Below, piece after piece: positions 27,901 to 35,731 of a stretch of DNA of 64,000 nt (its first letter is position 1; the number at the start of each line of letters is the position of its first letter). Below the pieces are notes generated by a model. That model saw only the letters and a list, made by a program, of their open reading frames with translations. It did not search any database and was not told the origin of the DNA. The stretch is taken from assembly GCA_966211965.1 (NCBI GenBank), contig CBIHON010000003.1, forward strand, positions 167,844 to 231,843, written 5' to 3'. A program made the position numbers and the translations under genes. The DNA is from CBIHON01 sp966211965 (GTDB lineage Bacteria > Pseudomonadota > Gammaproteobacteria > Burkholderiales > Burkholderiaceae_D).

Positions 27901-29022
27901 GGCCAGGTGAGGATTGCGATCGGCGAATATACGATCTACGTCCAATTCAATGGCACGGATGAGGTAGCGATCACCATTTTCCACAACGGCCATTCGGTAT
28001 CGTTCAACTGGCATCTGCCCGACATGACCAAGAACTACGTGTTGGGCCGCCATCGCGGCGGTGCGCGTGCCGTATCCTGGCATCCCGACGGCAAGCTGCT
28101 GGCTTCGGTCGGCCTGGACGGCATGCTAAAAGTGTGGAACACCTCGTCGACCCGCCTGTACTGGCTGCGGCCCGATCCGAACAAGACGGCGCTGGCTGCG
28201 GTCGCCTGGTCGCCCGACGGCAAAACCATCGCCAGCGCCAACCTGGGCGGCGTGGTCAGCGTCGCCGACGTCAGCGACCCGAGTTCGCTGAAATGGAAGA
28301 ATCTCGACAGCACCGCCAATCTCGGCACCGACTCCAACAAGCTCGCCTGGTCGCCCGACAGCACCTATCTGGCCGGTGCCGGCAATGACGGCATGATCCG
28401 CATCTGGCTGTTTCAGAATGGACGCCTGAGCTTGCAGAAGCAACTCAATACCGCGTTGCCGGGAACCTCGGCCCGGGCGCTCTCGGTGGCCTGGTCACCG
28501 GACGGCAAGACGATTGCCAGCGGCAACAATGCCGGCCGGGTGCTCTATTGGGATGTTTCGCAAGGCCCCGCGCAGGCCAGCCTGCGCGCCACTCTCACCA
28601 GCATGTCGGAGGTCAATGACATGCTGTTCGCATCGGACGGCAAGCTGGTGGCGACCGATGATGCCACCAGGCTCAATGTGTACGACGGCAGCAGCGGTGC
28701 CTTGCTGGCCAGTGGCGGCCCGCCGTTCACGGTGACGACGCCGACCGGGGTCGAGACCTATCCGGTGCTGGGGTTCCTGACGGTAGCCGTATGCTGGGAC
28801 AATATGCACGCATCCACCGGGGCGAGCGACAGCTATGGCAAGGTAGGCTGGAGCATGACCCTGGGCAGCGTCGTGAGCCTGATATCCTTTCCTTCCACCT
28901 TGCACAACGGCGACGATACGCAGTCGCTGCGGTATGCGCCCAATGGCGGCACCAACCGCCTGGCCTCGGCGAGTTCGGATGAGACCATCCGGCTGTGGCC
29001 GAGTAATTGCCCTGCCAAGTAG
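24937..29022 (+). CDS. Large secreted protein: four ~115-residue modules, Ig-like domains, WD40 repeats
   Basis: 1361 residues from ATG 24937 (AAGGA five bases upstream). A long n-region precedes the hydrophobic signal (RRAVLSACFCIGVLGGFGAS), and cleavage is likely after PAAAA. Four tandem modules (about nt 25165-26630) match those of the protein at 7682-11329: ALFVNASTS, NKTSVVRLIN, TAYDEAGN, FTSAQLEAA, IGYTP. Then come a fibronectin-like domain, a Calx-beta-like repeat (PTSITFTPQDWNQPRTVTVS), and an unassigned beta-rich stretch. The C-terminus holds about six WD40-type blades (AVAWSPDGKTIAS; DGMIRIW; ASASSDETIRLW). WD40 repeats behind a signal peptide suggest an extracellular scaffold. No enzyme motif is seen. 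Confidence 0.85.
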   Translation: MNSINARMPQFAGHLIQERSDLTPQRCSTHMRRAVLSACFCIGVLGGFGASPAAAATLISITGGADAGPVVQADPGFNNLRNALFVNASTSTNKTSVVRLINLSNQAGAITGTAYDETGNAVGTANAALGTAAAYQTLSFTSAQLEAALGYSPSSPTAKYRIVFNANLPSVELINFIKDVATGNLILGQSQIDNRPAATASTSTRNMLLENASTSGNKTSVVRLINLSSQSGAITATAYDEAGNLVGTANASLGMLGAQQMLTFTSAQLESALGFTPSSGTAKYRIVFTGALPSFEVINYVKDSATGNLTLGQAQTDNRTAGSAASSVRNALFVNASTSGNKTSVLRLINPGSAGGNLTATAYDEAGNSVGSANAALGTIAARQMLTFTSAQLEAAIGYTPASDTAKYRIVFSANLPELELLNFIKDNASGNLTLGQAQIDDSSVVGASASSRDALYVNPSIGSKTSVVRLINPGSQSGSISATAYSEAGSTVGTVNAALGSIAARQMLSFTSAQLEAAIGYTPESDAARYRIAFNANLPAFELINFVKDTASGTLTLAQMQTDVAPPLTTAAPALSATPGDTTASVNVTINQNGTGYYLVLPAASAAPSVAAVSAGTPVAMSAGTPAVISLTGLSPSTAYVLYFVAKNTAGNYQGTLGSVAITTSAASSAAIDGASWIDLSDVNAAGTYPLALAAQPTGNVTVSLSGDAQVDVSPTSITFTPQDWNQPRTVTVSAKSDNVSEGQHTATVNHAIVSGSGTLTADAKSVLLSDEIEGLSEAQRTMPTYSASSAASFGDLIVAVGDASNASLDAVKTSPFNPVSALQQKLNEIFGNGYVTAEMTLSSPPTFTITFNHAPLGRSGREVNGSLSAAVDKNNNQVTLSFQNLSVTSPADANTGAEATQTTFNGSIVLTGTGSGTPSSIVANVSISNTKGQSSTLVTVNNFSVSFVSLGNMVLNGEATVTTSKGTVTISLLSLTINRDTQYPTSGQVRIAIGEYTIYVQFNGTDEVAITIFHNGHSVSFNWHLPDMTKNYVLGRHRGGARAVSWHPDGKLLASVGLDGMLKVWNTSSTRLYWLRPDPNKTALAAVAWSPDGKTIASANLGGVVSVADVSDPSSLKWKNLDSTANLGTDSNKLAWSPDSTYLAGAGNDGMIRIWLFQNGRLSLQKQLNTALPGTSARALSVAWSPDGKTIASGNNAGRVLYWDVSQGPAQASLRATLTSMSEVNDMLFASDGKLVATDDATRLNVYDGSSGALLASGGPPFTVTTPTGVETYPVLGFLTVAVCWDNMHASTGASDSYGKVGWSMTLGSVVSLISFPSTLHNGDDTQSLRYAPNGGTNRLASASSDETIRLWPSNCPAK

Positions 29023-29194
29023 GTTAATACGCGCGGCACCGCATACCGGCGCCGCGCAGCATTTCCGCCATGTTTCCTGCCGTGACGGTGCGCGATCGCC
29101 ATTTCAAAAAAACCATCTCCGGCTCATCCGGTCCAACTTTCCGGCGACCACCAAATAAACCGACCAGCGGCGCGCGGCAGCGCCCCTCTCCGAC

Positions 29195-30430
29195 ATGCAG
29201 GAAACCCGGCAACCCGCACAATTGGCCACGATGCGCAGGATCGCGACAGGCTTGCTCGTATTGATGACGGGCATCTTCATCGCAGCGAAAATCATGGAGC
29301 CTTCTTATGGCGTCCTGTCTTTCGTCAGCGCGTTCGCGGAAGCGGCCATGGTCGGCGCGCTGGCCGACTGGTTTGCGGTCACGGCGCTGTTCCGCCACCC
29401 TTTGGGATTGCCGATTCCTCATACGGCGATTATTCCCAGAAACAAGGATCGCGTCGGCGACAGCCTGGCGAATTTTCTTGAACACAATTTCATGACGGAA
29501 GACGTGGCGCGCGAAGAACTCAAGCAGGTCGATTTCGCCGGCAGCGCGGCGCACTGGCTGCTTGAGCCGGGGAATAGCCGCGCGCTTGCCGCGCAGATGG
29601 CCGCCGGTATTCCTACCGTGCTGCGCCTGGTTCGCGATGAAGATGTCGGACCCTTTCTGAAAAAAGGGATGGCCGATGCCGTGAAGGATCTGCGCTTCGG
29701 TCCTTTCCTGGCGCAGGTCGTTTCGGCCCTGGTGGCCGAGCGGCGGCATCAGGCGGTCTTCGATTATTTGATCGGCGTTCTTGCCAAAGGGCTGGAGCAG
29801 AACCAGGATGCCCTAAGGCAAAAAATTCACGAGAAAAGCCCACGCTGGATTCCCAGAACGATAGACGAAAAATTCTTTACACGCCTGCTGCAGGAATTGC
29901 ACAACCTGCTGCATGACATGCGGCAGGAAAAAAGCGAATGGCGCGCCAGTTTCCAAAGCGCGGCGGAAGCGTTGATCGAGAACCTGAAGGCTTCGCCCGA
30001 GTATGAGAAAAAAATCCAGAACGTGATCGCCGGCGTCCTGGCCAATCCGCTCTTTCGGGAATATTCGGACCAGGTCTGGCGCGACCTCAAATTGCAATTG
30101 CTGACCGACGTCAGGTCGGGCAACTCGCGCTTGGCGGACAAGCTGGAAGAAATCTTCCAGACTTTCAGCACGGCGCTGCTGCAGGATTCCGTCGTGCGCG
30201 GCAAGCTCAACGATTGGATACGCGGCATCATTACCGCTGCGGTGGTGGAACGCCGGGGCGTCATCGCCAATCTCGTCCGGCGCGTGATTCAGAAATGGGA
30301 TGCCGAAAAAGTGTCGAGCAAGTTCGAACTGTATGTCGGCCGAGACCTGCAATATATCCGTATCAACGGCACTCTGGTCGGCGGCTTGGTCGGCCTGATA
30401 TTGCATGCGTTTGCGCGCTTGCTGCATTAG
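29195..30430 (+). CDS. DUF445 (YjiN-like) membrane protein
   Basis: 411 residues. An N-terminal membrane segment (GLLVLMTGIFIAAKIM) and the conserved AFAEAAMVGALADWFAVTAL motif identify DUF445. The rest is long amphipathic helices, and a final hydrophobic segment (LVGGLVGLILHAFARLLH) closes the protein. This is the usual two-end membrane anchoring of the family, whose function is unknown. The stop codon TAG (30428-30430) is the first three bases of repeat element A, so the insertion fixed the gene's end. Confidence 0.88.
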   Translation: MQETRQPAQLATMRRIATGLLVLMTGIFIAAKIMEPSYGVLSFVSAFAEAAMVGALADWFAVTALFRHPLGLPIPHTAIIPRNKDRVGDSLANFLEHNFMTEDVAREELKQVDFAGSAAHWLLEPGNSRALAAQMAAGIPTVLRLVRDEDVGPFLKKGMADAVKDLRFGPFLAQVVSALVAERRHQAVFDYLIGVLAKGLEQNQDALRQKIHEKSPRWIPRTIDEKFFTRLLQELHNLLHDMRQEKSEWRASFQSAAEALIENLKASPEYEKKIQNVIAGVLANPLFREYSDQVWRDLKLQLLTDVRSGNSRLADKLEEIFQTFSTALLQDSVVRGKLNDWIRGIITAAVVERRGVIANLVRRVIQKWDAEKVSSKFELYVGRDLQYIRINGTLVGGLVGLILHAFARLLH

Positions 30431-30548
30431 AGCATTTTTAGCCTGACCGTACGGGCCAATCTCAGGTCTCCGGTGCTCGGCGTACGCCTGTACGCGTCCG
30501 CTCCTCGGCCTGACCTTGACTCCGCACGGTCAGGCTAAAAATGCTCTA
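30428..30548. repeat. Palindromic element, family A, copy 1 (121 bp)
   Basis: Terminal inverted repeats of 23 bp begin TAGAGCATTTTTAGCCTGAC on both strands. The interior is also partly self-complementary, including GGCGTACGCC. A second copy of the same length lies at 55841-55961 with only a few differences. It is flanked by TTAG and CTAG and shares its right TA with element B. There is no ORF inside. It looks like a miniature inverted-repeat element. Confidence 0.85.
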
Positions 30549-30670
30549 GAGCAGTTTCAGCTTGACCGTACACGGCCAATCTTGCGCCTGCGATGCGCAC
30601 CGTACCATTCGTACGGTTGCGCTTCTCGGCTCAACCTTGGCTCCTGTACAGTCAGGCTGAAACTGCTCTA
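30547..30670. repeat. Palindromic element, family B, copy 1 (124 bp)
   Basis: The ends read TAGAGCAGTTTCAGCTTGAC and, from the other side, TAGAGCAGTTTCAGCCTGAC. The core CGTACCATTCGTACGG is a second palindrome. It resembles family A in length, first six bases, the AGCxTGACCGTAC block and GGCCAATCT, so A and B are probably sub-families. It abuts A copy 1 with one shared TA. A truncated copy is at 35483-35569. Confidence 0.85.
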
Positions 30671-30712
30671 GGCCGGACGAAGGCGCCGGTTGCTACAATT
30701 TTCCACCGCCTG

Positions 30713-31066
30713 TCAGAGCTTGGCGTCTTTTTTAAGGGATTTGACGGCGGCATCGAGCGCTACGAATGCCTTCGAGTAAGCGGAGTTATCGGCGATCATC
30801 GCTTGCGCCTCGGCATATTCCTCGAGATTGATCTGACGCACCACTTTGCCGGCCAGCGCGTGGAAAGCGGCATGTGCATCGACACAGGGTTTATAGGACT
30901 TGAGAAACTTGTATTTGCGCTCGCCTTCGCCATAGAGCCAATTGCCAAGGGCGCAGACATCGGCTTTGGTAATTGCCGACACATCCAGCTTGGTTTTTCC
31001 GGCAATGGCGTTGAGAAACTTGGTCTTCAATTCTGCATCTTTTACAAGCGCTTCGTCCAGGTTCAT
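30713..31066 (-). CDS. Stand-alone CZB (chemoreceptor zinc-binding) domain protein
   Basis: 117 residues made up of one CZB domain. It shows CALGNWLYGEGERKY (the Cys-x-Leu-Gly-x-Trp motif), VDAHAAFHALAGKVV (paired His) and a C-terminal helix ending AAVKSLKK. CZB domains bind zinc through three His and one Cys and usually sit on chemoreceptors or diguanylate cyclases. Here the domain is alone, and the N-terminal helix reads EALVKDAELKTKFLNAI with no His where the first ligand (HxxW) normally lies. It may bind zinc weakly or use another residue. GAGGGTGC upstream of the start is a fair ribosome site. Confidence 0.8.
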   Translation of the reverse strand: MNLDEALVKDAELKTKFLNAIAGKTKLDVSAITKADVCALGNWLYGEGERKYKFLKSYKPCVDAHAAFHALAGKVVRQINLEEYAEAQAMIADNSAYSKAFVALDAAVKSLKKDAKL

Positions 31067-31238
31067 TGCACCCTCCCATAGGTTTGAAAGTCTGGTTCCC
31101 CAGCAATTTCACAGTAGCACAAGGCGTGGTGCGATGCCATCTTTTGTCCGCGTCGGTTGCAATGATGCGTAAGGAATTGCGGCATGGCGCGACTTAGCAT
31201 TGCTGCCGTTCTTTGCGGCAGCCATCAAGGAGAACACC

Positions 31239-31916
31239 ATGTTTGGAAAAATCTTATCCGGCATCGGCGCGTACAAGCAGCGCATGCCGCGCGCCGAAGA
31301 CGCCTTGCCCGGCCGCCCCACGGCAATGCCATTGCGCAACGCGCACTACGTGCATGGACGTCCGCTGGCAGGGGACTTTACGGGATTGGCACACATCCAG
31401 GTCGGCATGGGCTGTTTCTGGGGCGTGGAGCGGCTGTTCTGGTCGCTTCCGGGAGTGGTCACGACGGCAGCTGGATATGCCGGCGGCACGACGTCGAATC
31501 CGGTTTACCGGGAAGTGTGCAGCGGCCAGACCGGGCATGCCGAAGTCGTGCTGGTGGTGTACGACCCGGCGCAGTGCTCGTTCGACACCTTGCTGAAAAC
31601 CTTCTGGGAAAACCACGATCCGACCCAGGGCATGCGGCAGGGGAACGACACGGGGACTCAGTATCGCTCGGCGATTTACTGCGCCGACGAAAAACAGTTC
31701 GCGGCAGTCGAAGCCAGCCGCGAACTGTTCCAGAAGCGCTTGAGCGAACAAGGTTTCGGCAAGATCACGACCGAAATCCGCGTGCCCGAGCCGCGCTTTT
31801 ACTATGCGGAAGACGAACATCAGCAATATCTGGCGAAACATCCCGGCGGCTATTGCGGATTGCGCGGGACCGGCGTCAGTTGTCCGCTTGGCGCGCGGGC
31901 CAAGCCGGGGGGCTAG
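31239..31916 (+). CDS. msrA: Peptide methionine-S-sulfoxide reductase MsrA
   Basis: 225 residues from ATG 31239, with AAGGAGA just upstream. The active site GCFWG (Cys59) and the family segments AGYAGG, YREVCSGQTGHAEVV and FWENHDPTQ are all present. A 50-residue N-terminal extension is typical of the longer MsrA form. Cysteines near the end (GGYCGLRGTGVSC) are placed to act as resolving residues. It repairs oxidised methionine in proteins. The stop TAG overlaps a CTAG-ended hairpin. Confidence 0.95.
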   Translation: MFGKILSGIGAYKQRMPRAEDALPGRPTAMPLRNAHYVHGRPLAGDFTGLAHIQVGMGCFWGVERLFWSLPGVVTTAAGYAGGTTSNPVYREVCSGQTGHAEVVLVVYDPAQCSFDTLLKTFWENHDPTQGMRQGNDTGTQYRSAIYCADEKQFAAVEASRELFQKRLSEQGFGKITTEIRVPEPRFYYAEDEHQQYLAKHPGGYCGLRGTGVSCPLGARAKPGG

Positions 31917-31952
31917 CGCCTCGGGTCTGTTTGGGTTCATAACAGGCGCTAG
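31913..31952. terminator. CTAG-ended hairpin after msrA
   Basis: Arms CTAGCGCCT (31913-31921) and AGGCGCTAG (31944-31952) enclose a 22-base loop. It overlaps the msrA stop codon. It could be a weak terminator; its CTAG ends also resemble those of the dispersed palindromic elements in this window. There is no T run. Confidence 0.35.
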
Positions 31953-32076
31953 TGCTGAGACGCGCCGCACCATCCGTTTCGGTGTGGCGCGCTCCCAATA
32001 TCGCAGCAAAATCTTCATGAAATCTCGCTGGATGGTTTCGCCTGAAGCTTGCCGATGAGCTTGGGCTGTTTTAAAA

Positions 32077-32096
32077 TACTGGTTATATATACAGTA
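32077..32096 (+). promoter_or_regulatory. LexA box (SOS operator)
   Basis: TACTGGTTATATATACAGTA fits CTG-N10-CAG with flanking TA on both sides, differing from the ideal alternating AT core at one or two places. It ends 11 bp before the radical SAM start, so LexA binding would block transcription or initiation. The P. aeruginosa homologue PA0069 is a known LexA-regulated gene. Confidence 0.85.
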
Positions 32097-32107
32097 TTTG
32101 GCGAACC

Positions 32108-33271
32108 ATGACAAAGCGCGAGCGGGATGGAGAAATGTATGAAGAACCGCAAGCGCAGCCTCTGCTGAAAGCGCGAAAAGGACGCGGGGCGGTGACGAAC
32201 CTGCAAGGCCGCTACGAGAAGCAGACAAGGGAAGCGTTCGACGATGGGTGGCCGGAAGAGTGCGACGAGAAGGGCGCCCCCATCCTGGACCGGACGCTCG
32301 CCTGGAAAACACAAATCATCGAGGAGCAGGCCAAAACCATCCTGACTCGCAATGCCTCGCCCGATATCCCCTTCAGCGTCTCGCTCAATCCTTATCGCGG
32401 CTGCGAGCACGGTTGCATTTATTGTTTCGCGCGTCCCACCCACAGTTACCTCGGCTTGTCGCCCGGGCTGGATTTCGAAAGCAGGATTTTTGCCAAGGTC
32501 AACGCGCCGGAACTGTTGCGGCGCGAACTGGCGAAAGCCTCCTACCAGCCGCAGCCGATCGCCCTCGGCGTCAGCACCGATGCCTATCAGCCATGCGAGC
32601 GCGAACTGAAACTGACCCGGCGCGTGCTGGAAGTGCTGCATGCATGCGAGCATCCGGTGGCGCTGATCACCAAGTCGGCATTGGTCGAACGCGACATCGA
32701 TTTGCTGGCGCCGATGGCGGCCAAACGGCAGGCGGTGGTGGCGCTGACCATCACCACCCTCGACCCGCTGGTGGCACGTACGCTGGAGCCGCGTGCGGCG
32801 GCTCCAGCGCGGCGCCTGCGCACGATCCGCACCTTGACCGAGGCCGGCATTCCGGTTGGCGTGAGCATCGCGCCGGTGATTCCCTTCGTGACCGAACCGG
32901 ACCTTGAGCGCGTGCTGGAGGCTGTGGCGGAAGCCGGCGCCGTCAGCGCCAGCTACATCGTGCTGCGCCTGCCGTGGGAAGTGAATCCGCTGTTCCAGCA
33001 GTGGCTGCAGGCGCATTTTCCGGAGCGGGCGCAGCGCGTCATGAACCGGGTGCGCGATATGAGAGGCGGCAAGGATTACCAAGCCGATTTCGGCACGCGC
33101 ATGCGAGGGGAAGGCGTGTGGGCCGACTTGATCCGGCAGCGCTTCAAGAAAGCGGTGGCGCGTCTTGGCATCGGCCGGCGCGCGGACGGCTTCGATGTGC
33201 TGGACGCTTCCGCATTTCGCCGGCCGCTGTCGCCGGCGGAAAATCCGAGCCGGCAGTTCGACCTGTTTTAA
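32108..33271 (+). CDS. PA0069-family radical SAM protein, SOS-boxed
   Basis: 387 residues. The radical SAM cluster motif is CEHGCIYC (Cys99, Cys103, Cys106) inside LNPYRGCEHGCIYCFARPTH, which is specific to this spore-photoproduct-lyase-like family (COG1533). Downstream blocks include VSTDAYQPCERELKLTRRVL and SIAPVIPF. The substrate is not known. The LexA box right upstream and the family link to photoproduct lyase point to a DNA-damage role. There is no partner gene in the transcript. Confidence 0.9.
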   Translation: MTKRERDGEMYEEPQAQPLLKARKGRGAVTNLQGRYEKQTREAFDDGWPEECDEKGAPILDRTLAWKTQIIEEQAKTILTRNASPDIPFSVSLNPYRGCEHGCIYCFARPTHSYLGLSPGLDFESRIFAKVNAPELLRRELAKASYQPQPIALGVSTDAYQPCERELKLTRRVLEVLHACEHPVALITKSALVERDIDLLAPMAAKRQAVVALTITTLDPLVARTLEPRAAAPARRLRTIRTLTEAGIPVGVSIAPVIPFVTEPDLERVLEAVAEAGAVSASYIVLRLPWEVNPLFQQWLQAHFPERAQRVMNRVRDMRGGKDYQADFGTRMRGEGVWADLIRQRFKKAVARLGIGRRADGFDVLDASAFRRPLSPAENPSRQFDLF

Positions 33272-33319
33272 CTGGGATACCGATTGACGCCGGCCGCGCC
33301 ATTCCGTTATGATTGTCCG

Positions 33320-33400
33320 ATGCGATTCTTCAAAGTCCTCTCCAAGTCTTCCCACCATCACCCCTTGCATATCCGGCTGGGGGAGCTATTGCTTATGTGA
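33320..33400 (+). CDS. Histidine-rich leader peptide for hisC attenuation
   Basis: 26 codons, starting MRFFKVLSKSS and followed by HHHPLH, so four His codons lie within six positions (33353-33370), then IRLGELLLM and TGA at 33398. It is followed 20 bases later by an intrinsic terminator and then hisC. A leader with a His run before a histidine gene is the standard attenuation layout. It is weaker than the E. coli seven-His leader but well placed. Confidence 0.75.
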   Translation: MRFFKVLSKSSHHHPLHIRLGELLLM

Positions 33401-33420
33401 CTGTGTGCCCGATCACGAAG

Positions 33421-33455
33421 AAAGCCCTCCCAGCCTGATGCGAGGGCTTTTTTTT
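33421..33455 (+). terminator. Attenuator terminator of hisC
   Basis: Arms AAAGCCCTC (33421-33429) and GAGGGCTTT (33442-33450) are followed by a T run reaching 33455. An upstream segment GGCTGGGGGAG (33375-33385) can pair with CTCCCAGCC (33427-33435), which would break the terminator stem. This gives the two alternative structures needed for ribosome-controlled attenuation. hisC starts 20 bp later. Confidence 0.8.
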
Positions 33456-33474
33456 CGAGCGGAAGAAATCACAC

Positions 33475-34545
33475 ATGAGTCAATACTGGAGTCCCCTGGT
33501 CAAACGGTTGAAGCCTTACATCCCCGGCGAGCAGCCGAAGATCGACAAGCTGATCAAGCTCAACACCAACGAAAATCCCTACGGCCCTTCGCCGCTCGCG
33601 ATCGAGGCGATGCGGCAGGCGATCGGCGACAGCCTGCGCCTGTATCCCGATCCGAATGCGGAACAACTCAAGCGAACCATTGCCGACCTGCACGCGCAGC
33701 ACGGCATTACTCCGGCCCATATTTTTGTCGGCAACGGTTCCGACGAGGTGCTGGCACATGCGTTCAATGCGCTGTTGCAGCACGACGATCCGGTCCTGTT
33801 CCCGGACATCAGCTATAGCTTTTACCTTACTTACTGCAGCCTGTACCAGCTCGAATACCGGACCGTGCCGCTGTCGGAAGAATTCGCGATCCGGGTGGAC
33901 GATTACGTCGGACGCAAGAACGGCGGCATCGTGCTTTGCAATCCCAACGCACCGACCGGCTGCCTGCTGCCCTTGTCCGAAGTCGAACGCCTGGTGGCCG
34001 CGCATCCGGCCAGCGTCGTGCTGGTGGATGAAGCGTATATCGATTTCGGCGGCGTCAGCGCGGTGCGATTGGTGACTGCTTATCCCAACCTGCTGGTGGT
34101 GCAGACGCTATCCAAATCGCGTTCGCTTGCCGGCTTGCGCGTCGGTTTCGCGATCGGTCATCCCGATTTGATCGAGGCATTGGAACGCGTCAAGAACAGC
34201 TTCAATTCCTATCCGCTCGACGGTGTCGCCCTCGCCGGAGCCGGCGCGGCGATGCGGGACGTCGCTTACTTCCAAACCACCACCCAGGCAGTGGTCGAAA
34301 GCCGTGCGCTGCTGACGGCCGGCTTGGCGCAACTCGGTTTTGAGGTGCTGCCCTCGGCTGCCAATTTTGTGTTCGCTCGTCATCCTCGGCATGATGGGGC
34401 AGGGCTCGCGGCGATGTTGCGCACCAAGGGTATTCTCGTGCGCCATTTTGCGGGGCCGCGCATTGCGGATTTCCTGCGCATTTCAGTAGGAACCGATGCG
34501 GCTTGCGAAGCCCTGCTGGAGGTGCTGCGGGCGGATGCGTCTTGA
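33475..34545 (+). CDS. hisC: Histidinol-phosphate aminotransferase
   Basis: 356 residues. A fold-type I PLP enzyme with the HisC signature: KLNTNENPYGPSP near the start, LDE-type VDEAYIDFGG, and TLSKSRSLAGLRVGFAIG containing the PLP lysine (about residue 215). It converts imidazole-acetol phosphate and glutamate to histidinol phosphate. It is encoded alone here rather than in a his operon, but behind its own leader and attenuator. Many bacteria have two HisC-type genes; one may also act on aromatic amino acids. Confidence 0.93.
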   Translation: MSQYWSPLVKRLKPYIPGEQPKIDKLIKLNTNENPYGPSPLAIEAMRQAIGDSLRLYPDPNAEQLKRTIADLHAQHGITPAHIFVGNGSDEVLAHAFNALLQHDDPVLFPDISYSFYLTYCSLYQLEYRTVPLSEEFAIRVDDYVGRKNGGIVLCNPNAPTGCLLPLSEVERLVAAHPASVVLVDEAYIDFGGVSAVRLVTAYPNLLVVQTLSKSRSLAGLRVGFAIGHPDLIEALERVKNSFNSYPLDGVALAGAGAAMRDVAYFQTTTQAVVESRALLTAGLAQLGFEVLPSAANFVFARHPRHDGAGLAAMLRTKGILVRHFAGPRIADFLRISVGTDAACEALLEVLRADAS

Positions 34546-34618
34546 ATTTACGTGAACCTCGATAAGCTGCGCGCGGTGTTGCTCAACCCGACTCGAATCT
34601 TTACTTTCATGCGCCGGC

Positions 34619-35482
34619 TCAGAGCCAGCCATGTCGGCGATACCAATTGAGTTCATCGGCAAGCGTGGTCTCAAGCGGCCTGAAGGTGATGTCGAATTCG
34701 CGCCGGATTTTTTCTGCGGAAAAGCGGCGGCCGTGGTCGTTCGCCATATTGCGCACCGTGGCCAGGCTCAGCAGTACGGCACGCTTGGTCAGGCGCGCAT
34801 AGAATTCCTGGATGGAGGCGACCATCCATAGCAGCCATCGTGGAATGGCGCGCTTGGGTGCGGCTTTTCCAGACACTTTTTCCATCAGGGCTAACAGCGC
34901 TCTCATGTCCAGCGGCGTGCCGGCGGCCAGATAGCGTTCGCCGCGTTGGCCTTGCTCCGCAACGGCGATCATGGTTTTCGCGACGTCGCGCGCATCGACC
35001 AGGGAAAACGCCGCATTCACGATGCCGGGCAGCTTGCCCTTCATGTAATCCAGAACGAATCGGCCGGCCGAGGTCGGGCCGATATCGCCAGGACCGTGCA
35101 TCCATCCGGGGAGCACCAGTGCAGCCCACATATCCGGATGCGTCTTTAGAAATGCATAGACCTGTTCATCGGTTTCGATCTTGCTGCGGTAGTAGTCGTC
35201 AATTTTGCTGAAATCCGTTTGCATATGGGTTTCATCGATCAAGCCCGATGGATTGTCGCCAAGCACGGCGATGGAACTGGTATGCACCATGCGCCGGACA
35301 CCCGCTGCGTAAGCCGCCTCCAGCAGTTTCTGCGTCCCGGCGACATTGGTCTCGAACAGCGGCTGCGTATGTGTGCCGCCCGAATAGCTGTCGCGGAAAT
35401 AGGCAGCAGTGTGGAACAGCACATCGCTGCCGGACAGCGACGATGCAAACCCTTCCGCCTGCTTCAGATCCCCTATGAAGAT
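34619..35482 (-). pseudogene. NAD-dependent epimerase/SDR gene lacking its N-terminus
   Basis: The remaining ~285 residues are an extended SDR of the dihydroflavonol-reductase type: GSDVLFHTAA, ETNVAGTQKLLEAAYAAGVRRMVHTSS, and YYRSKIETDE (the catalytic Tyr...Lys). The Rossmann start with GxxGxxG and about 50 further residues are gone. Coding sequence ends at about 35482, where repeat element B begins, so any start codon used now (near 35500) would lie in the repeat. A functional NAD site is therefore absent. The 3' part is intact with no internal stops. Confidence 0.8.
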
Positions 35483-35569
35483 TGCGCCTGCGATGCTCAC
35501 CGTACCATTCGTACGGTTGCGCTTCTCGGCTCAACCTTGGCCGTGTACAGTCAGGCTGAAACTGCTCTA
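35483..35569. repeat. Truncated family B element (copy 2)
   Basis: It matches the right two thirds of B copy 1 (TGCGCCTGCGATG...CGTACCATTCGTACGG...) and ends with the same terminal repeat, GGCTGAAACTGCTCTA. The left end is missing exactly where the SDR fragment starts. Recombination between elements probably deleted the 5' end of the SDR gene. Confidence 0.85.
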
Positions 35570-35657
35570 ATTGATCTTGCGCAAGCTCTTAAATCATAAG
35601 AATTGCGTGATCAATCAGGAAGATAGGAAAAGGCTTTTCGTCATCGAATGGCAGCAC

Positions 35658-35695
35658 CCATTTCGCCACTTTTACTTTTGCAACGAATTTACGGA
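35658..35695. repeat. Fragment of family C element (copy 3)
   Basis: 38 bp matching one end of the element at 47935-48096 (ATTTCGCCACTTTTACTTTT, then GCAACGAATTTACGGA). It stops before the terminal GGACACTA. It lies 90 bp from the broken B copy, supporting a history of insertions and deletion at this site. Confidence 0.8.
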
Positions 35696-35731
35696 GCCGA
35701 TGCATTCATCAGATTGTTTTGAAGGAGATTC

